Positions 25,372 to 37,232 of a stretch of 64,000 bases of DNA are shown piece by piece. The notes under the pieces were generated by a model that worked only from the letters and a program-made list of their open reading frames with translations, had not been told where the DNA came from and ran no database searches. Made by a program: the position numbers and the translations under genes. This DNA is from Ptychodera flava (taxonomy: Eukaryota; Hemichordata; Enteropneusta; Ptychoderidae), in assembly GCF_041260155.1 (NCBI RefSeq), contig NC_091930.1, forward strand, positions 34,266,070 through 34,330,069, in the 5' to 3' direction. Position 1 is the stretch's first letter. Every line of letters begins with the position of its first letter.

Positions 25372-26224
25372 TCTGAAGAAATAAAAGTGTCGGTGCGTCA
25401 TTCCTTGCTCGTCTTCCGATAGCTGGATCGTACAGCCATTGGTCTTCAAATCTGACTGTGTTTATAATCGGTAGGTCGCGAGCAATGGCGTCACTACAAC
25501 GCCCTCTCAAAAACGTCACACAGGCACTGACCCATGCAAAGTCACTCATTTTCTTTTTGTGGACCTTGTTACAGTTAGAAAAATAAAGAGATAAAATCAG
25601 ACTCTGTGGCAGATGAACCCACAATGATGAAATCAATTCTGACAAACTGATCATCAGTAGGTACACAACCAAATGTATACTAAACATCTTCTGATGGGCA
25701 CGACGACTAAAATTCTGAAAGGTAGGGTTTATTGGCAGTTTTATGAGATTAAGACAACATGTGCGCGCGGTAAGCAATCGTGATTTGGATTTTGAAACAT
25801 GGGGACACTGGTATGCGATTTTATAAGCACTTTTAATAGATGACGGGATATATACTCCTCTTTGCATAATGATGAACGAGCTCTTCGTCCTGTTCGGGAA
25901 TCACGTAGGCAGACTGTGCTTCTACAGGTTATCATTATTGCTTTTTGTTTTAGCAATGCAAGTGAATTTGGGGCAACAATACTTGATAATTTGATAAAAT
26001 ATCAGTAATAATCTGCATGGTTGACGTCAGAAGATGTACTTAGTCTGGTGTTGACAAAGCTTTAATTAACAGAAAGTGTAAATAATACAAAGAATACGAT
26101 ATATTAGATATGTATATTTGATCGAGAAGTGGCGAGCTGGTTCCTTACACAGGCCCAGACTATGTTCATCTTTATGGGATCATCGACCATCTTCACAAAG
26201 ACGGAATAGCGTTTACCGGCAGAC
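25372..26224. other. Unit C flank matching the region after the TA tract
   Basis: Counterpart of 8694-9535. It contains the sequence that is copied in inverted orientation at 26228-26385 and in direct orientation at 26520-26731. No gene seen. Confidence 0.6.
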
Positions 26225-26227
26225 CCC

Positions 26228-26385
26228 GGTCATGATAACCGTAGACCGTAGAAGCACAGTCTGTCTATGTGAATCCCGAACTCTGAGAGGGAAGAGTTTG
26301 TTAATCATTATGCAAAGAGAATACATATCCCGTCATTGAAAGTTCTTATGAAATCACACATCAGTGTTCCCATGTTTCAAAATCT
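26228..26385 (-). repeat. Inverted copy of local flank (25790-25950)
   Basis: Inverse complement of the stretch with GAAACATGGGGACACTGGT, ATGACGGGAT and CACGTAGGCAGACTGTGCTT. Together with its source it could form a large hairpin. It lies just upstream of the truncated copy C. Confidence 0.72.
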
Positions 26386-26519
26386 AAAGCTATCGAGGAC
26401 TTACCGATTACATGTTTTGTTGCTATAAAGTATTCAACATAAAATACAAATTACCAATAATGACGTACACAGATGAATCCAATGTAAGTTAAATCCACGA
26501 AGAAAATATATTAATAAGA

Positions 26520-26731
26520 CCATTAGCAAAATTAGAAAAATAAAGAGATAAAATCAGACTCCGTGGTAGATGAACCCACAATGATGAAATCAATTCTGAT
26601 CAAAACGGATCATCAGTAGGTACCAACCAAATGTATACTCAACATCTTCTGATGGACAGGACAACTAAAATTCTGAAAGGTAGGGTTATTGGCACTTTTA
26701 TGAGATTAAGACAACATGTGCGCGCGGTAAG
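26520..26731 (+). repeat. Direct copy of local flank (about 25570-25775)
   Basis: Repeats AAAAATAAAGAGATAAAATC through CATGTGCGCGCGGTAAGC, then fuses directly to the glycosyltransferase coding sequence at 26732. The breakpoint removed the start codon, membrane anchor and part of the stem of copy C. Confidence 0.75.
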
Positions 26732-27706
26732 CCAGCTCGATTCAGGGGCACTCGGCAGCAATACACACAAGAAGAAAGCAACGACAATGTACGACCGTGG
26801 CGATTATAGCGGGCAAGACAGCGGCAAGAATGGTAAAAGATTTTCGAAAGTGAAGAACACCGATCTTAAAACAATGATGGAGAAAATTGGTAAGCGCAAA
26901 GGCTTTATCATTCTTTTGTATCTGAATCTCGGCTTTTTGAACATCACGAAAAGCTGGATATGTAACGTGGAATGTATGGGTGTTCTGGAACAGACTTTAT
27001 TTGTCTGTAGCGATGACGAAGCATACTGGTCTCTTAAAAACTGGAAACCATCACTAAATGTGATTCTTCACCGCTATGGAACGACCAACGCTATGACGTG
27101 GGGCACGGAGAGTTACTTTGAGTACCTGGTGTACCGCGCACGATCGGTTGACGCGATTCTGCGAGAAAACTATTCCGTTTTCCTCGTTGAATCAGACATG
27201 GTGTGGCTGCAAAATCCTCTGGTGCTATTCGAGCAATATCAGAACAACGATCTCATTTTGGCAGCCAATACACGCGAAGAGAACAAGACTCACAGAGGGC
27301 ACTTCCCGCCATGGCTTACTTGAACGCGACGGCCAGAACACGGAGTCTGTGGACTAAAATGGTGGAAGTCTGCGATCGAAACTTCCAAATGTACAAAACG
27401 GGGAACGCAGACGATGTCGGCGGCAGTGATATTGGCGCATTCAATCAACTGATAAGAAGTGAGCCGATCAAAGTGCAGTGGCTACCAGACGACAAATTCG
27501 CCGGTGGGAAGTGGTACAGAGGCGATGAATACAATGAAGAGACGGCAGAATCGATAGTCGTCATCCACAATAATTTCATAAAAGGAAACGACAGAAAAGA
27601 ACAAAGAGCGAAACTGTGGGGTCATTGGTTCCTGTCTGACGATGGCACAGCCTGTACACCATGTACCTTCATACCAAATAAACTTGTTAAGCCAACAGGC
27701 CACTAA
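26732..27706 (+). pseudogene. PF03407-like glycosyltransferase, copy C (anchor lost, frameshifted)
   Basis: Homology to copy B begins at CAGCTCGATTC, codon 60 or so of the intact gene, and runs to the stop. The upstream 35 codons of the open frame (from 26631) come from non-coding flank, so the membrane anchor is gone. A missing G in the run near 27297-27299 (CACAGAGGGC against CACAGAGGGGC in copy B) shifts the frame; the remaining part is open in another frame to VKPTGH. Other changes include Asn to Asp and Met to Ile in the GGSDMGAFN motif. The ESDMVWL motif is intact. Two independent defects make a working product unlikely. Confidence 0.85.
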
Positions 27707-27913
27707 AAATTATCCAGCGAACGCTGGAAGAGTTTCCAATTCCCAAAGTGAAATTAGTTACTCGGATCATGGCGTATTTATGAAGGAAAATAGTTAAATG
27801 GGTAGCTTATATGTCTCATATTATTCAAACTATAAATAACATTTCGATTTAATTAATGCATGAGTGCAAGCATGTATGTATGCATGTATGTACGTATATA
27901 TGTCTGTCTGTCC

Positions 27914-28441
27914 GTATGTATGTATGTATGTATGTATGTATGTATGTATGTATGTATGTATGTATGTATGTATGTATGTATGTATGTATGTATGTATGTA
28001 TGTATGTATGTATGTATGTATGTATGTATGTATGTATGTATGTATGTATGTATGTATGTATGTATGTATGTATGTATGTATGTATGTATGTATGTATGTA
28101 TGTATGTATGTATGTATGTATGTATGTATGTATGTATGTATGTATGCATGTATGCATGCATGCATGCATGCATGTATGTATGCGTTTACCCTCCGTTCAT
28201 ATCGCGAACAGGACGTATGTATGTATGTATGTATGTATGTATGTATGTATGTATGTATGTACGTACGTACGTACGTACGTATGTACGTACGTACGCACGC
28301 ATGCATGCATGCATGTATGTATGCGTTTACCCTCCGTTCATATCGCGAACAGGACGTATGTATGTATGTATGTATGTATGTATGTATGTATGTATGTATG
28401 TATGTATGTATGTATGTATGTATGTATGCATGTATGTGTGT
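27914..28441. repeat. TATG microsatellite with embedded duplicated cassette, copy C
   Basis: TATG tract (27914-28146), then CATG repeats, a unique stretch reading GCGTTTACCCTCCG through GCGAACAGGACG (28182-28216), TATG, TACG, CATG, the same unique stretch again (28322-28356), and TATG to 28441. The two copies of the stretch start exactly 140 bp apart, showing that a unit of array plus cassette was duplicated in tandem. Confidence 0.95.
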
Positions 28442-28729
28442 ATGGTGTACAAAACACATTTATTTTAACATGGGAGAATAGTGGTGCCTACGTGGGGCCA
28501 GCATGTTACAACACCCGGCAGCATTAATGCAGAAGTTAACATCTTTTACAGCTCTGCAAACTGTGTCAGCTGTAGGCCATTGCGTGATATAAAGTATTTG
28601 CGTGAATAGAGTGCGAAATGTTCAATTAGTATAATCATCTATTTGCAGTAATTTTGGTTGAATATCTGTTAATGGCAAATGTTACAATGGCTCTAAGAAG
28701 TGAAGTTTGGGTGAATTCTTATGATTTTA

Positions 28730-29170
28730 TATGCTGCTGAGGTACTTTTTAAAATCCGTTTTAGGGGTCTTTTTGACAGAAATTTGGAGATTTTTATAGC
28801 TTTCCTATATTTAGCAAGTTTCCTCATGCGGGGACATTTTAATCTGAGAAGTGAGCGGAAAATGTGACAAAACGAAGCTATGGTTTTCTTTACACGTACA
28901 TAATCCGTATTTTGAAGTTATATACATATGAAAGACGTTTGCTGCACCAAAATAACATTATCTTTCGGAAGCACATTAACACGTTATTTTGATATTAATA
29001 ATTATTATTTTAGCCTTTACACAGGTAAAATAGATACAATTTCAAAATGTCGGAGAAGTTTTGCTGCATTGGCTTCTGAAATCTATCTTCAGTTACATAT
29101 TTGTGCTCTTCTAGTCAACGGCAACACAGACGCGTTAGGTCATAAACTCAATGCGTTCGCGTATGCATAA
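28730..29170. repeat. Start of a further duplication unit (truncated)
   Basis: The TGCTGCTGAGGTAC segment and the following ~400 bp match bases 15-430 and 13170-13560 with many substitutions. Similarity is lost near 29170. This marks the right edge of the tandem array and implies at least one more ancestral unit, now lost or displaced. Confidence 0.75.
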
Positions 29171-30067
29171 AGACATTATTGTGCTAAAATAAAGCTACCC
29201 TAATGCCTGGTTTCCCTAAACCATCTAAGCTCTCTGGATATTTCTTGGTTGTCAAATCTACTGCTTTGGCAATACATTTACTCACTGTGCACAGGTTGAT
29301 TTTGACAGTATACCAACGTTCAAAATCGCTTTCGACGGAATAGTGAAAACTTGTGTAAGGTATATATGTAGACAAATGATCCTCGTGGACATACATTCAG
29401 ACTTCTAAATGTTTTTGAATATTTTTTTTTGCAACACAGCTTGCGTGGGCTCATGCTCCCAAAGCATAGAGTAAACACAGGGATGGCGGTCATTTTGAAT
29501 TTCAAATATCGGCAAATCACTGATAATCTGTTTCTTTAGTTTCAAAATTGGCAAGGTGACCTCCGATTTTTTTTCTTGGTTTCGAACGACAATAACTAGC
29601 AGTTTCCTTGAGGCAAGTTTGAACAAAAGTTTCAGTCTTTTGATTTCGTTTCGAACCTTGAATCATAGACTTTGGAGGGGCAGACTGCCCATTTTGTCTT
29701 GCTTGCCTAATGTTTAACCCTTTTACCGCCATCATTTGGGCCATACCTATAGATGGTAAGTGTGGACATTTTACAATGAATTAGGGTAAACAGGTTTAGT
29801 CTTCTTGTGTACTTATTCACCTGATTGATGACCATGTATTTATTGTCTGTAGTAAAATTGTCGTTATAACATAGGTTACGTGGAAGTACGAGTATCGTCT
29901 GAAAGCATCATCGATGCTGTTAAAATTTTATAACCCCGCCAGTGTCGAACAACAACACAGAAAAAAGTACTCTCCCTGTGTCAGCGGGATATTCACAAAA
30001 TGTTGAATTAACTACAGATCACCATAAGGCCACCACAAGCCAACATTTTCACAGTCTGGTGACAAAG
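29171..30067. other. Intergenic, no gene seen
   Basis: AT-rich single-copy-looking sequence at the right edge of the tandem array. Short antisense reading frames of 66-75 codons show no recognisable features. Confidence 0.4.
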
Positions 30068-30069
30068 TA

Positions 30070-30168
30070 GTGCCGTGGCGTATCGATCGCGCCCGGGTCA
30101 AGGGTCGGCGCCACAGAACCTTTGGCGATGACCCTTGACCCGAGCACTGGCGATACGCCTCCACAGCA
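30070..30168. repeat. Long imperfect hairpin (~46-nt arms)
   Basis: Left arm GTGCCGTGGCGTATCG then CCGGGTCAAGGGTCG; right arm CGATGACCCTTGACCCGAG then GGCGATACGCCTCCACAGCAC, its inverse complement with a few mismatches. It is GC-rich in an AT-rich setting. It could be a foldback transposon core or a structured RNA; no flanking target duplication is evident. Confidence 0.7.
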
Positions 30169-30685
30169 CCGCTGCGTCATAACAGCTTGTGACAAAGGAA
30201 GGTGGCTTATTGCACACTAAGCAGAGAGATTTCCAAAAGATTCCGTTCGACAGCCTCGCTATGCCAATAAAATATTACAGTGAAGTGTTACTGTAGCATT
30301 AAGCAAAAAAAAATAATAGGTTTGTTTCTGGTCATTGACATGTGGCAAAAATGATTCGGCGACGCGATTTTTTTTTCATTTTTTTTATTTTGGGTGGAAT
30401 TTGATACATTTTTCCCTTTTTGCCATAGGGGCAAATGAAAAACAGGAAAAAGAAGAGTTGACGCGCACACTTTGAAGTGATGCGCGCGCTGACCAGAAAC
30501 AAACCATTTTTTTTTTGCCTAAGTTTCCGTTCAGTATGATTCTATAGCCTTTCGACCAAAACTCAAACTGTGTAGCTGCATGGGCGTACTAAACTGCTTG
30601 ACCTTAATAAAATACAAGCCTAGGGTGATTTAAATGAAGAGTACGTCTGCCAGATAAAATGGGTAAATTCAATTTCACGGCAGAA
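30169..30685. other. Intergenic, no gene seen
   Basis: AT-rich with T and A homopolymer runs. No supported reading frame. Confidence 0.4.
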
Positions 30686-30689
30686 TTAA

Positions 30690-31616
30690 AGTGGCACCCC
30701 CATTTGGTAACATTTTTAAAACACTTTTTTTAATGCCAACGGTCGATATTTGACGTGGCGACTGCACGCGGATCGCGAGATATCGATAAAAACATGTCCT
30801 CAAAAAGTAAAAGTTTGAATTCCGGTGGCCCACCTAAATTCAGCTTCCGAACATCGAACGTTCGGCACTGGGGCCGTTGTCAACTAAGCTATGGAGTACG
30901 AGCCTACGCTGATGCTGCTGTACGCCACAGTACCACTCGCGTCGGTGATCGGTCATGCCCCGTGGGAGAAAGCTTGGTCTTACTGACTCGGCAAAAAATC
31001 GAAAAACAAAGTTTGCTGATTCAACCAGAATTCGCATAGGTGACTAGCACAGTTACGTGCGGTTGATACATAGCGGCCGCCGCGTGGTATGAATAGACGC
31101 ATACCACGCGGCGGCCGTTATGTATCGAATCACGCGTAACCGTGTGGCAGACTACAAATCACAGGGACTGTGTACAAATGTAGTCATGAGAGGCGGCTAA
31201 TATTTTATTACACGTAAATTCTAATATCGATGTGGTACTGGTTAAAAATATAATACAACTGATTGAAAATAATGAAACGACAAAAACTAAGGAAAAGTTT
31301 TTAAAAACCTACCTGAGGTAGGCCTAAAGGCATAATGTTGTATATAAAGTCTTCGCAGTGGGAGATAAATTAATCGCGTCATTCGAACTTATTATGGACT
31401 CCCTAGAATATCGTCAAACAGCACAACAACTAACTTTCGGGGGATTTCGGGTCACATTCAGAAACGATCGTAAAACTTCGAGATGTGAAAAGTACGCTCG
31501 GGAAATGACATGTTTTTATCGATATCTCGCGATCCGCGCGCAGTCACCACGTTAAACATCGACCGTTGGCATTAAAAAAATGTGTTTAAAAAATGTTACA
31601 AAATGGGAGTGCCACT
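30690..31616. mobile_element. TTAA-flanked inverted-repeat element (927 bp)
   Basis: TTAA lies at both borders (30686-30689 and 31617-31620). The ends are inverted: AGTGGCACCCCCATTT against AAATGGGAGTGCCACT. The inverted repeats extend well over 100 bp with mismatches, including GCCAACGGTCGAT facing ATCGACCGTTGGC and GCGAGATATCGATAAAAACA facing its inverse complement near 31512. A near-perfect hairpin lies in the middle (31046-31147). Reading frames inside (30755-31039) are short and unsupported. TTAA target duplication is typical of piggyBac-like and Kolobok-like transposons; this copy is non-autonomous. Confidence 0.75.
31046..31147. repeat. Central palindrome of the TTAA element
   Basis: Arms of about 45 nt, with GCGGCCGCCGCGTGGTATG facing CATACCACGCGGCGGCCG across an 8-base loop, continuing outward through GATACATA and GTTACG. 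Far more GC-rich than its surroundings. Confidence 0.8.
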
Positions 31617-31620
31617 TTAA

Positions 31621-34600
31621 GTCGCTTGATCTTGGATGTTATAAAAGTTATAATTCCCTGTTCCAGATCTTGATTTTCTGTTTACTAAATTCTAATGGCA
31701 AACACCGTCCAAATGTTCCATCAGTACATAGGCATAGTCTCGGAGGCGCACTAGCGTCCTTTCAAATGATACTAAAATTGTCTATTGATGCGTCTCCATT
31801 CATTTCATGATTTAAAATGAATCAAGCACTGGTTGTGGAAATGGTAGAAAATACTTAGAAATATTTAATATAAAATTAAAATAAACCTGAGCTCGAAGAA
31901 GGATGACAATGGTTGTTTCGAGCTTGTTTAAGGAATCTGTGCCCGTGACCAGTACGTTTTATATTACCATCTTGGAAGATGGTTTACACAACTGTTTCGA
32001 AGGTAATTTGATTTTAATTTCAGGAAAAATTCTGTAAAACTGGCGCAAAGTTCCATCCATTCAATCAAGACAATATACGCTTACTTGTCGGAACATCCAC
32101 AAAGTCGATTGTAAATTAGCACTCAAGTGTCGGCTAATCTACAACAATTCGCTTAATTGTCGGAACATCGAGAAAAGCATTAAGCAGATGGCAGCATGAG
32201 CTGATGTCACCATAAAGAAGCCGGAATATGATTAGTTTTAAATTGAGTTATTACAGTGGATTGGATCAAATATGCAAGTATAATTAAGCTAAGAGAGTAT
32301 TGAAGTTAGGTATATTGAAATTTTGGTGTAGCGGTAGTATTGAAATTAGGTAGAAGTTTTGGTTTAGCGGTCTTTTGTCATCAGCGGGTGTTTCTGTAAG
32401 CATCTGTCACAGAAAAGAGATTCTTTGTTACCCACAAGCCACTTTTCTGGTTGATCTCTTGTATCCGACTCATACGACGACCGATAGACTCAGTGGTGAT
32501 ACAACAGCTAAAAATTAAGGTTAAATCAACGGCAAATCGTCAGTAAAATTGCTGTTATTTTATTTCGACCCTAACGTTCGCTGTAGTCTGTTGATGGACG
32601 CGAGTAAAATAAAATGCGCCAATATGAGCTGACAATCTCACTGCCAACAACACGGATTTATCTAAACGCCGTACAATGCATGTATATAGATTTAATATTG
32701 ACTTGTCCATGTGTATACAAATTTTGAAATTAAGTAACATTTTGTGGTGTCCTTGCTAAGTCGTTATAAATGACGTATAAATGACGATCAGACATGTTCA
32801 CGTCAACTACTACTGAGGGGAGCCAACAGAAACAAGGTCACTGAAAGAGTAAACACAGTGGGGCATTGCAGACTGAAAGACTCACGATGCCTAATTCTGT
32901 CAGGCAACTTTACGTATGTTGAGGACACCGACATTTGCACTGTTCAACTAGGCGTACAGTGCTGCATCTCGCAACTCATGCAGCTTGTTCGTGAAGAACA
33001 GAAATGAAGTAAATTTAATTTCGCCTGTTTCCGACATTTCAGTCAGCAATAAACAATGATGCGTTGCTCACCCCCTCCCCCATCCCAGGCAGTGTGCGAA
33101 TTAACGTAGGTCCGACGGTCCGCGACCGACAGGTTTCTGGTCGGGCCGAACGTTTTTAGCTACACGTCGGTCCTTTTGACCGACTGGAATTGGAATAAAT
33201 GAAAAACGATTCTCAGTCAAGACCTGTAACAGCTTTTAATGCAGACGATGACCATGATTCTGACAGGCGTGAGCAAATCCCCTCGCAGTTTTACCGCCGG
33301 GCAGTGATTTTTGATGCTACTGATTGACAGGCTACATAAAGTAGGAGAGTATCAATGTAAATCGGCATTCAACGATATAGAGCTCCGAAATGCTTAAGGG
33401 CAAAGCGAAAACAAGTCTTCAGTCAGGTTCAAATTTAAAGAACGTACGCAATTATTTAATGTAGGAATACGTATTTCTGAGAAATTACGTTATACAGCTT
33501 GATTTTTTTTCTTGGAAAAAAAAAGACAAGAGTTATGCATGAAAACATCATGCGTCCGAGTAAAAATTCAACTGATGTGGCTCCAGTACATGTATTATGC
33601 AGTGTAAGCTTTTGTAGCATGGAAAAACCCAGTCCTTTCAAAGATCAAAATAAAAACAATATGGCGAAATTCGCGGAGTCACTATGTAGATTTAGATATA
33701 AGAAAAATTTTGACCGTACTGTTAGAGATGAAATCGCCCATGTGAAGAATGAGTAAATGCCCTTCGCGACGTTGAGTTATAGCTACACTGGCATGGCGGA
33801 TATGACATCAAAAAACTCTTCTAGTAGGGAAAGGGGACAGAGGATTAAAAATACTGCAAAGAAATTTGGCTGTACTAGCAGTTCGGTCACTTGAACTTCC
33901 GTTCTACATCAGTATTATTATTACCCTTCATTGCTTCATTTCATCAATAAGGTAATCTTGTCAAACGTTATGAGTTTGTAAATCTGCCTGATATTCGCTC
34001 ACCTATTTTCAACAAATAAACTCATTATCATAGCCTGCAATACTTTTCATAAAACACTTTGAGGATCGAAAAGTCACTTTTCATAAAACACTTTGAGGAT
34101 GGAAAAGTCAACTACCAAAGGACATCGCGATCGATACCACTTGGAAGCATGTGCATGCAATGCTATTTTGTTTTTCGCTGTAATTTCATTTCTTTCCGCA
34201 ATTATTACATGGGTATCCAAGAACAGAATGGTTCTAATGCATCGGGTCATTAAGGTCAACTAGATTTTCACATGGCGGTAGCAGGGATCACAAAAATATC
34301 ACAGCACTTTCATATTATATGCTCAAAGAATGGTCATGCACTACGCTAAAAAGAAGTGATTGGTATCTTGCTATATTTTTGCTTCACAAGTTTCGTTAAT
34401 TTAGGAAACCCCTTTGTCAAACGCAATTTTCCCGTACACTTTGCCACAGTCTCATCACACACGGAGGGACTGTGTGATTTTGCAATTTGCGAGCAGGTGG
34501 TGAAACCATGAACTTCACAAAACTTGATTAGCAAGTCAATGGCGGGCTAGTGGAGCTGAGGCTGGGCTTGTAAATAGCCTGGGGGCTAGAGATTCAAAAA

Positions 34601-34915
34601 ATGTTTTCCCCGCCCCTGATCTGTTTCTGACTATCAATCACGTGATTCAGACTTCAATGACCGCGAGGAAGATGAGGGCTGTGATCTTTTTGAGATTGTA
34701 GATAATTAAGATGAATGATTCATGATCATTCACTTACACTATCTGTAATTTATATAAACAATAGTTCTTTTTAGTGAATACTTGCTGACTCTATTGATAA
34801 AATGACATGAACAATTAAAGATTAGTTCCAATCTCTATTATTGCCGTATGTCTAAAAGAATAGTATATTTTCATACAACATTCAAAAGCATAGTATCGAG
34901 GGAGAGAGGGTTGAC
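31621..34915. other. Intergenic, no gene seen
   Basis: AT-rich, with small local duplications only: a ~41-bp repeat around GTATTGAA near 32297-32370, and a 33-bp tandem copy of TTTTCATAAAACACTTTGAG at about 34044-34110. No supported reading frame or recognised transposon end. Confidence 0.4.
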
Positions 34916-34919
34916 TTTA

Positions 34920-35385
34920 ATGGTAATACAGGTCAACTAGACTCTCCACAGTCGCTGTGCCTTGTTTTGTGCGCGCCACGAGGGGCCTGCATTCGAAGGC
35001 TGTGCAGCTGTGAGCACGCGCTGCCAGACACAGCGACTGTCCGTTCTTGCAAAGATATGAATATTCATAAGGGTAGCGACGTCAAAAGAAAAACCTATCT
35101 AACTAGGCGTAGAGAATATATACTAGTAGCTGGTAGACCTATATACGCGGTATGTTTTATTTTCATTTTACATTTTATTTGGCTATTCTACCTGTCATTT
35201 TTGTTTTGATTAACGGATTTGTGGATTTCTATAAAGTACCCGGATCAGGCAGAAATCCGACCGGTCGTTTGCAAGAACGTCCAGACCCTGGGATTCGCGT
35301 CGCGTCTCTGAAGGGCGCGCGCGTGTTCCAACAGGGAAGAACGCGAATCGCAGGGTCTCTGCTGCCAGACTAGTCGTTAACAACA
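34920..35385. repeat. Cluster of inverted repeats, probable foldback element
   Basis: CACAGTCGCTGTG (about 34949) faces ACACAGCGACTGT (about 35028). CGTTCTTGCAAAG (about 35042) faces TTTGCAAGAACG (about 35269). AGACCCTGGGATTCGCGT (about 35283) faces ACGCGAATCGCAGGGTCT (about 35340). The nested pattern suggests a composite GC-rich foldback element. Its ends and target site are not clear. Confidence 0.55.
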
Positions 35386-37140
35386 GCATTTAGTAAGGAC
35401 CTGCAGTTTTCTGCAAGGACCTGAAGCTTTGGCTTGGTACAGGTCCTTATGACCTGAAGCTATTTTCTCTTAATTTCGCACACTGATCCCAGGACGCTCC
35501 AATCTCTAAATTCCCACCGTGCTAAATAAATCACCCCTTGTATCGGCTAAGTGCTGACTGTAATGTGACCTGGTTGACCTTACCCAGGTCACCAGTCCTG
35601 TTTATACTCGTTATCAGTATGGATACAGGGTAACGGAAGAATTTGAACACCTGCACTCAGTCTGGTTTGTTTTTTCCAACCCTTTACGGCCAGATCGGCG
35701 CCATCGATAATCACAAAACAATAAATTGCACTATAAACCTCTGATGTTCACCGTTTTCTCGTTTCGACAGTTTCATAACCAGTTGAACAGCAAAGTGGAA
35801 ATTATGCTATGGCTGGTTTAGTTGATAATGCCTCATATATGACTCGCAACGAATACTCGAATACTGTATCCATATGTCGCACATTATTCTTTTATAATTT
35901 TTGTTGGAATGGACGAAATAACCAGTACTGGAATTGACTATTTATTCTAGAGCCCGCTAAGACAAATTATCGTGTCCTTGCAAAGGTTTAACAACAGCTA
36001 TTCTTGTGACCAGACGTCCGTACTGGTTGGTACAGGTAAATACTTTGTGAAGCTGTCATGAGTTCAGATGATGGACACACAAGAGTTTAAGCACCAATTG
36101 CAATATTTGTGTGCTTTCAGACATTTCCCGCCATGGAGATAAGGGCCACTGCTGATTGTACAGCGGGTAACCAGTGGCAATTTACATCCGACATGGGCCT
36201 ATACGCTAAATGGCTGATGAGTATACCATACAATTATGATGGCAGAAAAGCAGAATATTTACAACTGTTCGAAAAGAGAGAGATAGAGGGAGAGAAGAGG
36301 AAGAGAAAGACAGACAGACAGAGACACACAGACAGACAGACAGAGAGGTAGGCAGGCAGATTTGCTGGAGGAATTCAAACTCGAAGGCTGCAAACGTTTG
36401 ACAGTAGACAGTAGACCCTAACAGAATAGAAAATTAATGATATTGACGAAATCACACTCCATTCTTTTAATTCTCACATAATGAAACGATTTATTCACAA
36501 AATAAACTACGTGCAACCATGATCAGACTTACCTCCTCAACACTCTGTTTAGTCATGATCAGTATGTACACTTAGATACAGAAGAATGTGTTGAGCTTTT
36601 AAGCCATTTCCCTTCGGATTAGAGCCATCAATCATCGAAAAGAGAATAAATATTCCTTAACAGTGTCGTACATACACCATGGCCCTGTATGGTGCGACTG
36701 ACGACAGGCGTAGTGAAAATTTCAAAGAAAAAATGTCTTTAAATGTAAAGTAAAGTTTCAAACAGGGTCAAATTACTATCTAGTGTAATCATTTTATCAT
36801 AACATTAAGTGGTGTCAGTTGATGTTGCGAAAAAAAGCCGTTGCCACTCTTTTAAAAAAGAGAATTCCATCAGAATTTATGTTTAATCCTACTATCTTCG
36901 AGCAATGTATGGCTTTACACTTGTTTTTCTTCTCCTTCTTCTTAACTTCTTCTTCTCGATCTTCTTCTTCAATTAATTGTTCGTGATGTACTACTCCAAC
37001 TAGATTATTACATTTACAGATCAAAGTGAGTAAATTAATCAGGTAAATAAAAATCATTGCAAGTTTTAATTTAAGATACCGTCAAACGACGCAAAATTGG
37101 GTAACATGTAGGTTTATTGGCATTTCTGAGTGAATGGATC
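35386..37140. other. Intergenic, no gene seen
   Basis: AT-rich. Contains an impure GACA/GAGA tract (about 36280-36350) that creates an Arg/Lys-rich reading frame at 36109-36351 which I do not support. Confidence 0.4.
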
Positions 37141-37146
37141 CGTCAT

Positions 37147-37169
37147 GCTGATGAGCCTGATGATGATGA

Positions 37170-37231
<62 letters not shown>
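37147..37231. repeat. (GAT)n trinucleotide repeat
   Basis: Nearly pure GAT/ATG repeat. The antisense polyserine frame and the other frames across it are repeat artefacts. Confidence 0.95.

Positions 37232-37232
<1 letters not shown>

Larger units (their letters stand above)
23612..28729. repeat. Segmental duplication, unit C (diverged, rearranged)
   Basis: Homology to units A and B resumes near 23612 (equivalent to about 2540 and 15300) and runs to about 25320. It then jumps into the TA tract and its downstream flank (equivalent to about 8690-9440), passes an inverted and then a direct copy of its own sequence, and fuses into the glycosyltransferase coding region at 26732. Substitutions against A and B are clearly more frequent than between A and B, so this unit split earlier. 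Confidence 0.82.

Noticed and set aside
30755..31039. 94-codon frame inside the TTAA element
   Set aside because: Overlaps the element's inverted repeat; no domain or conservation evidence.
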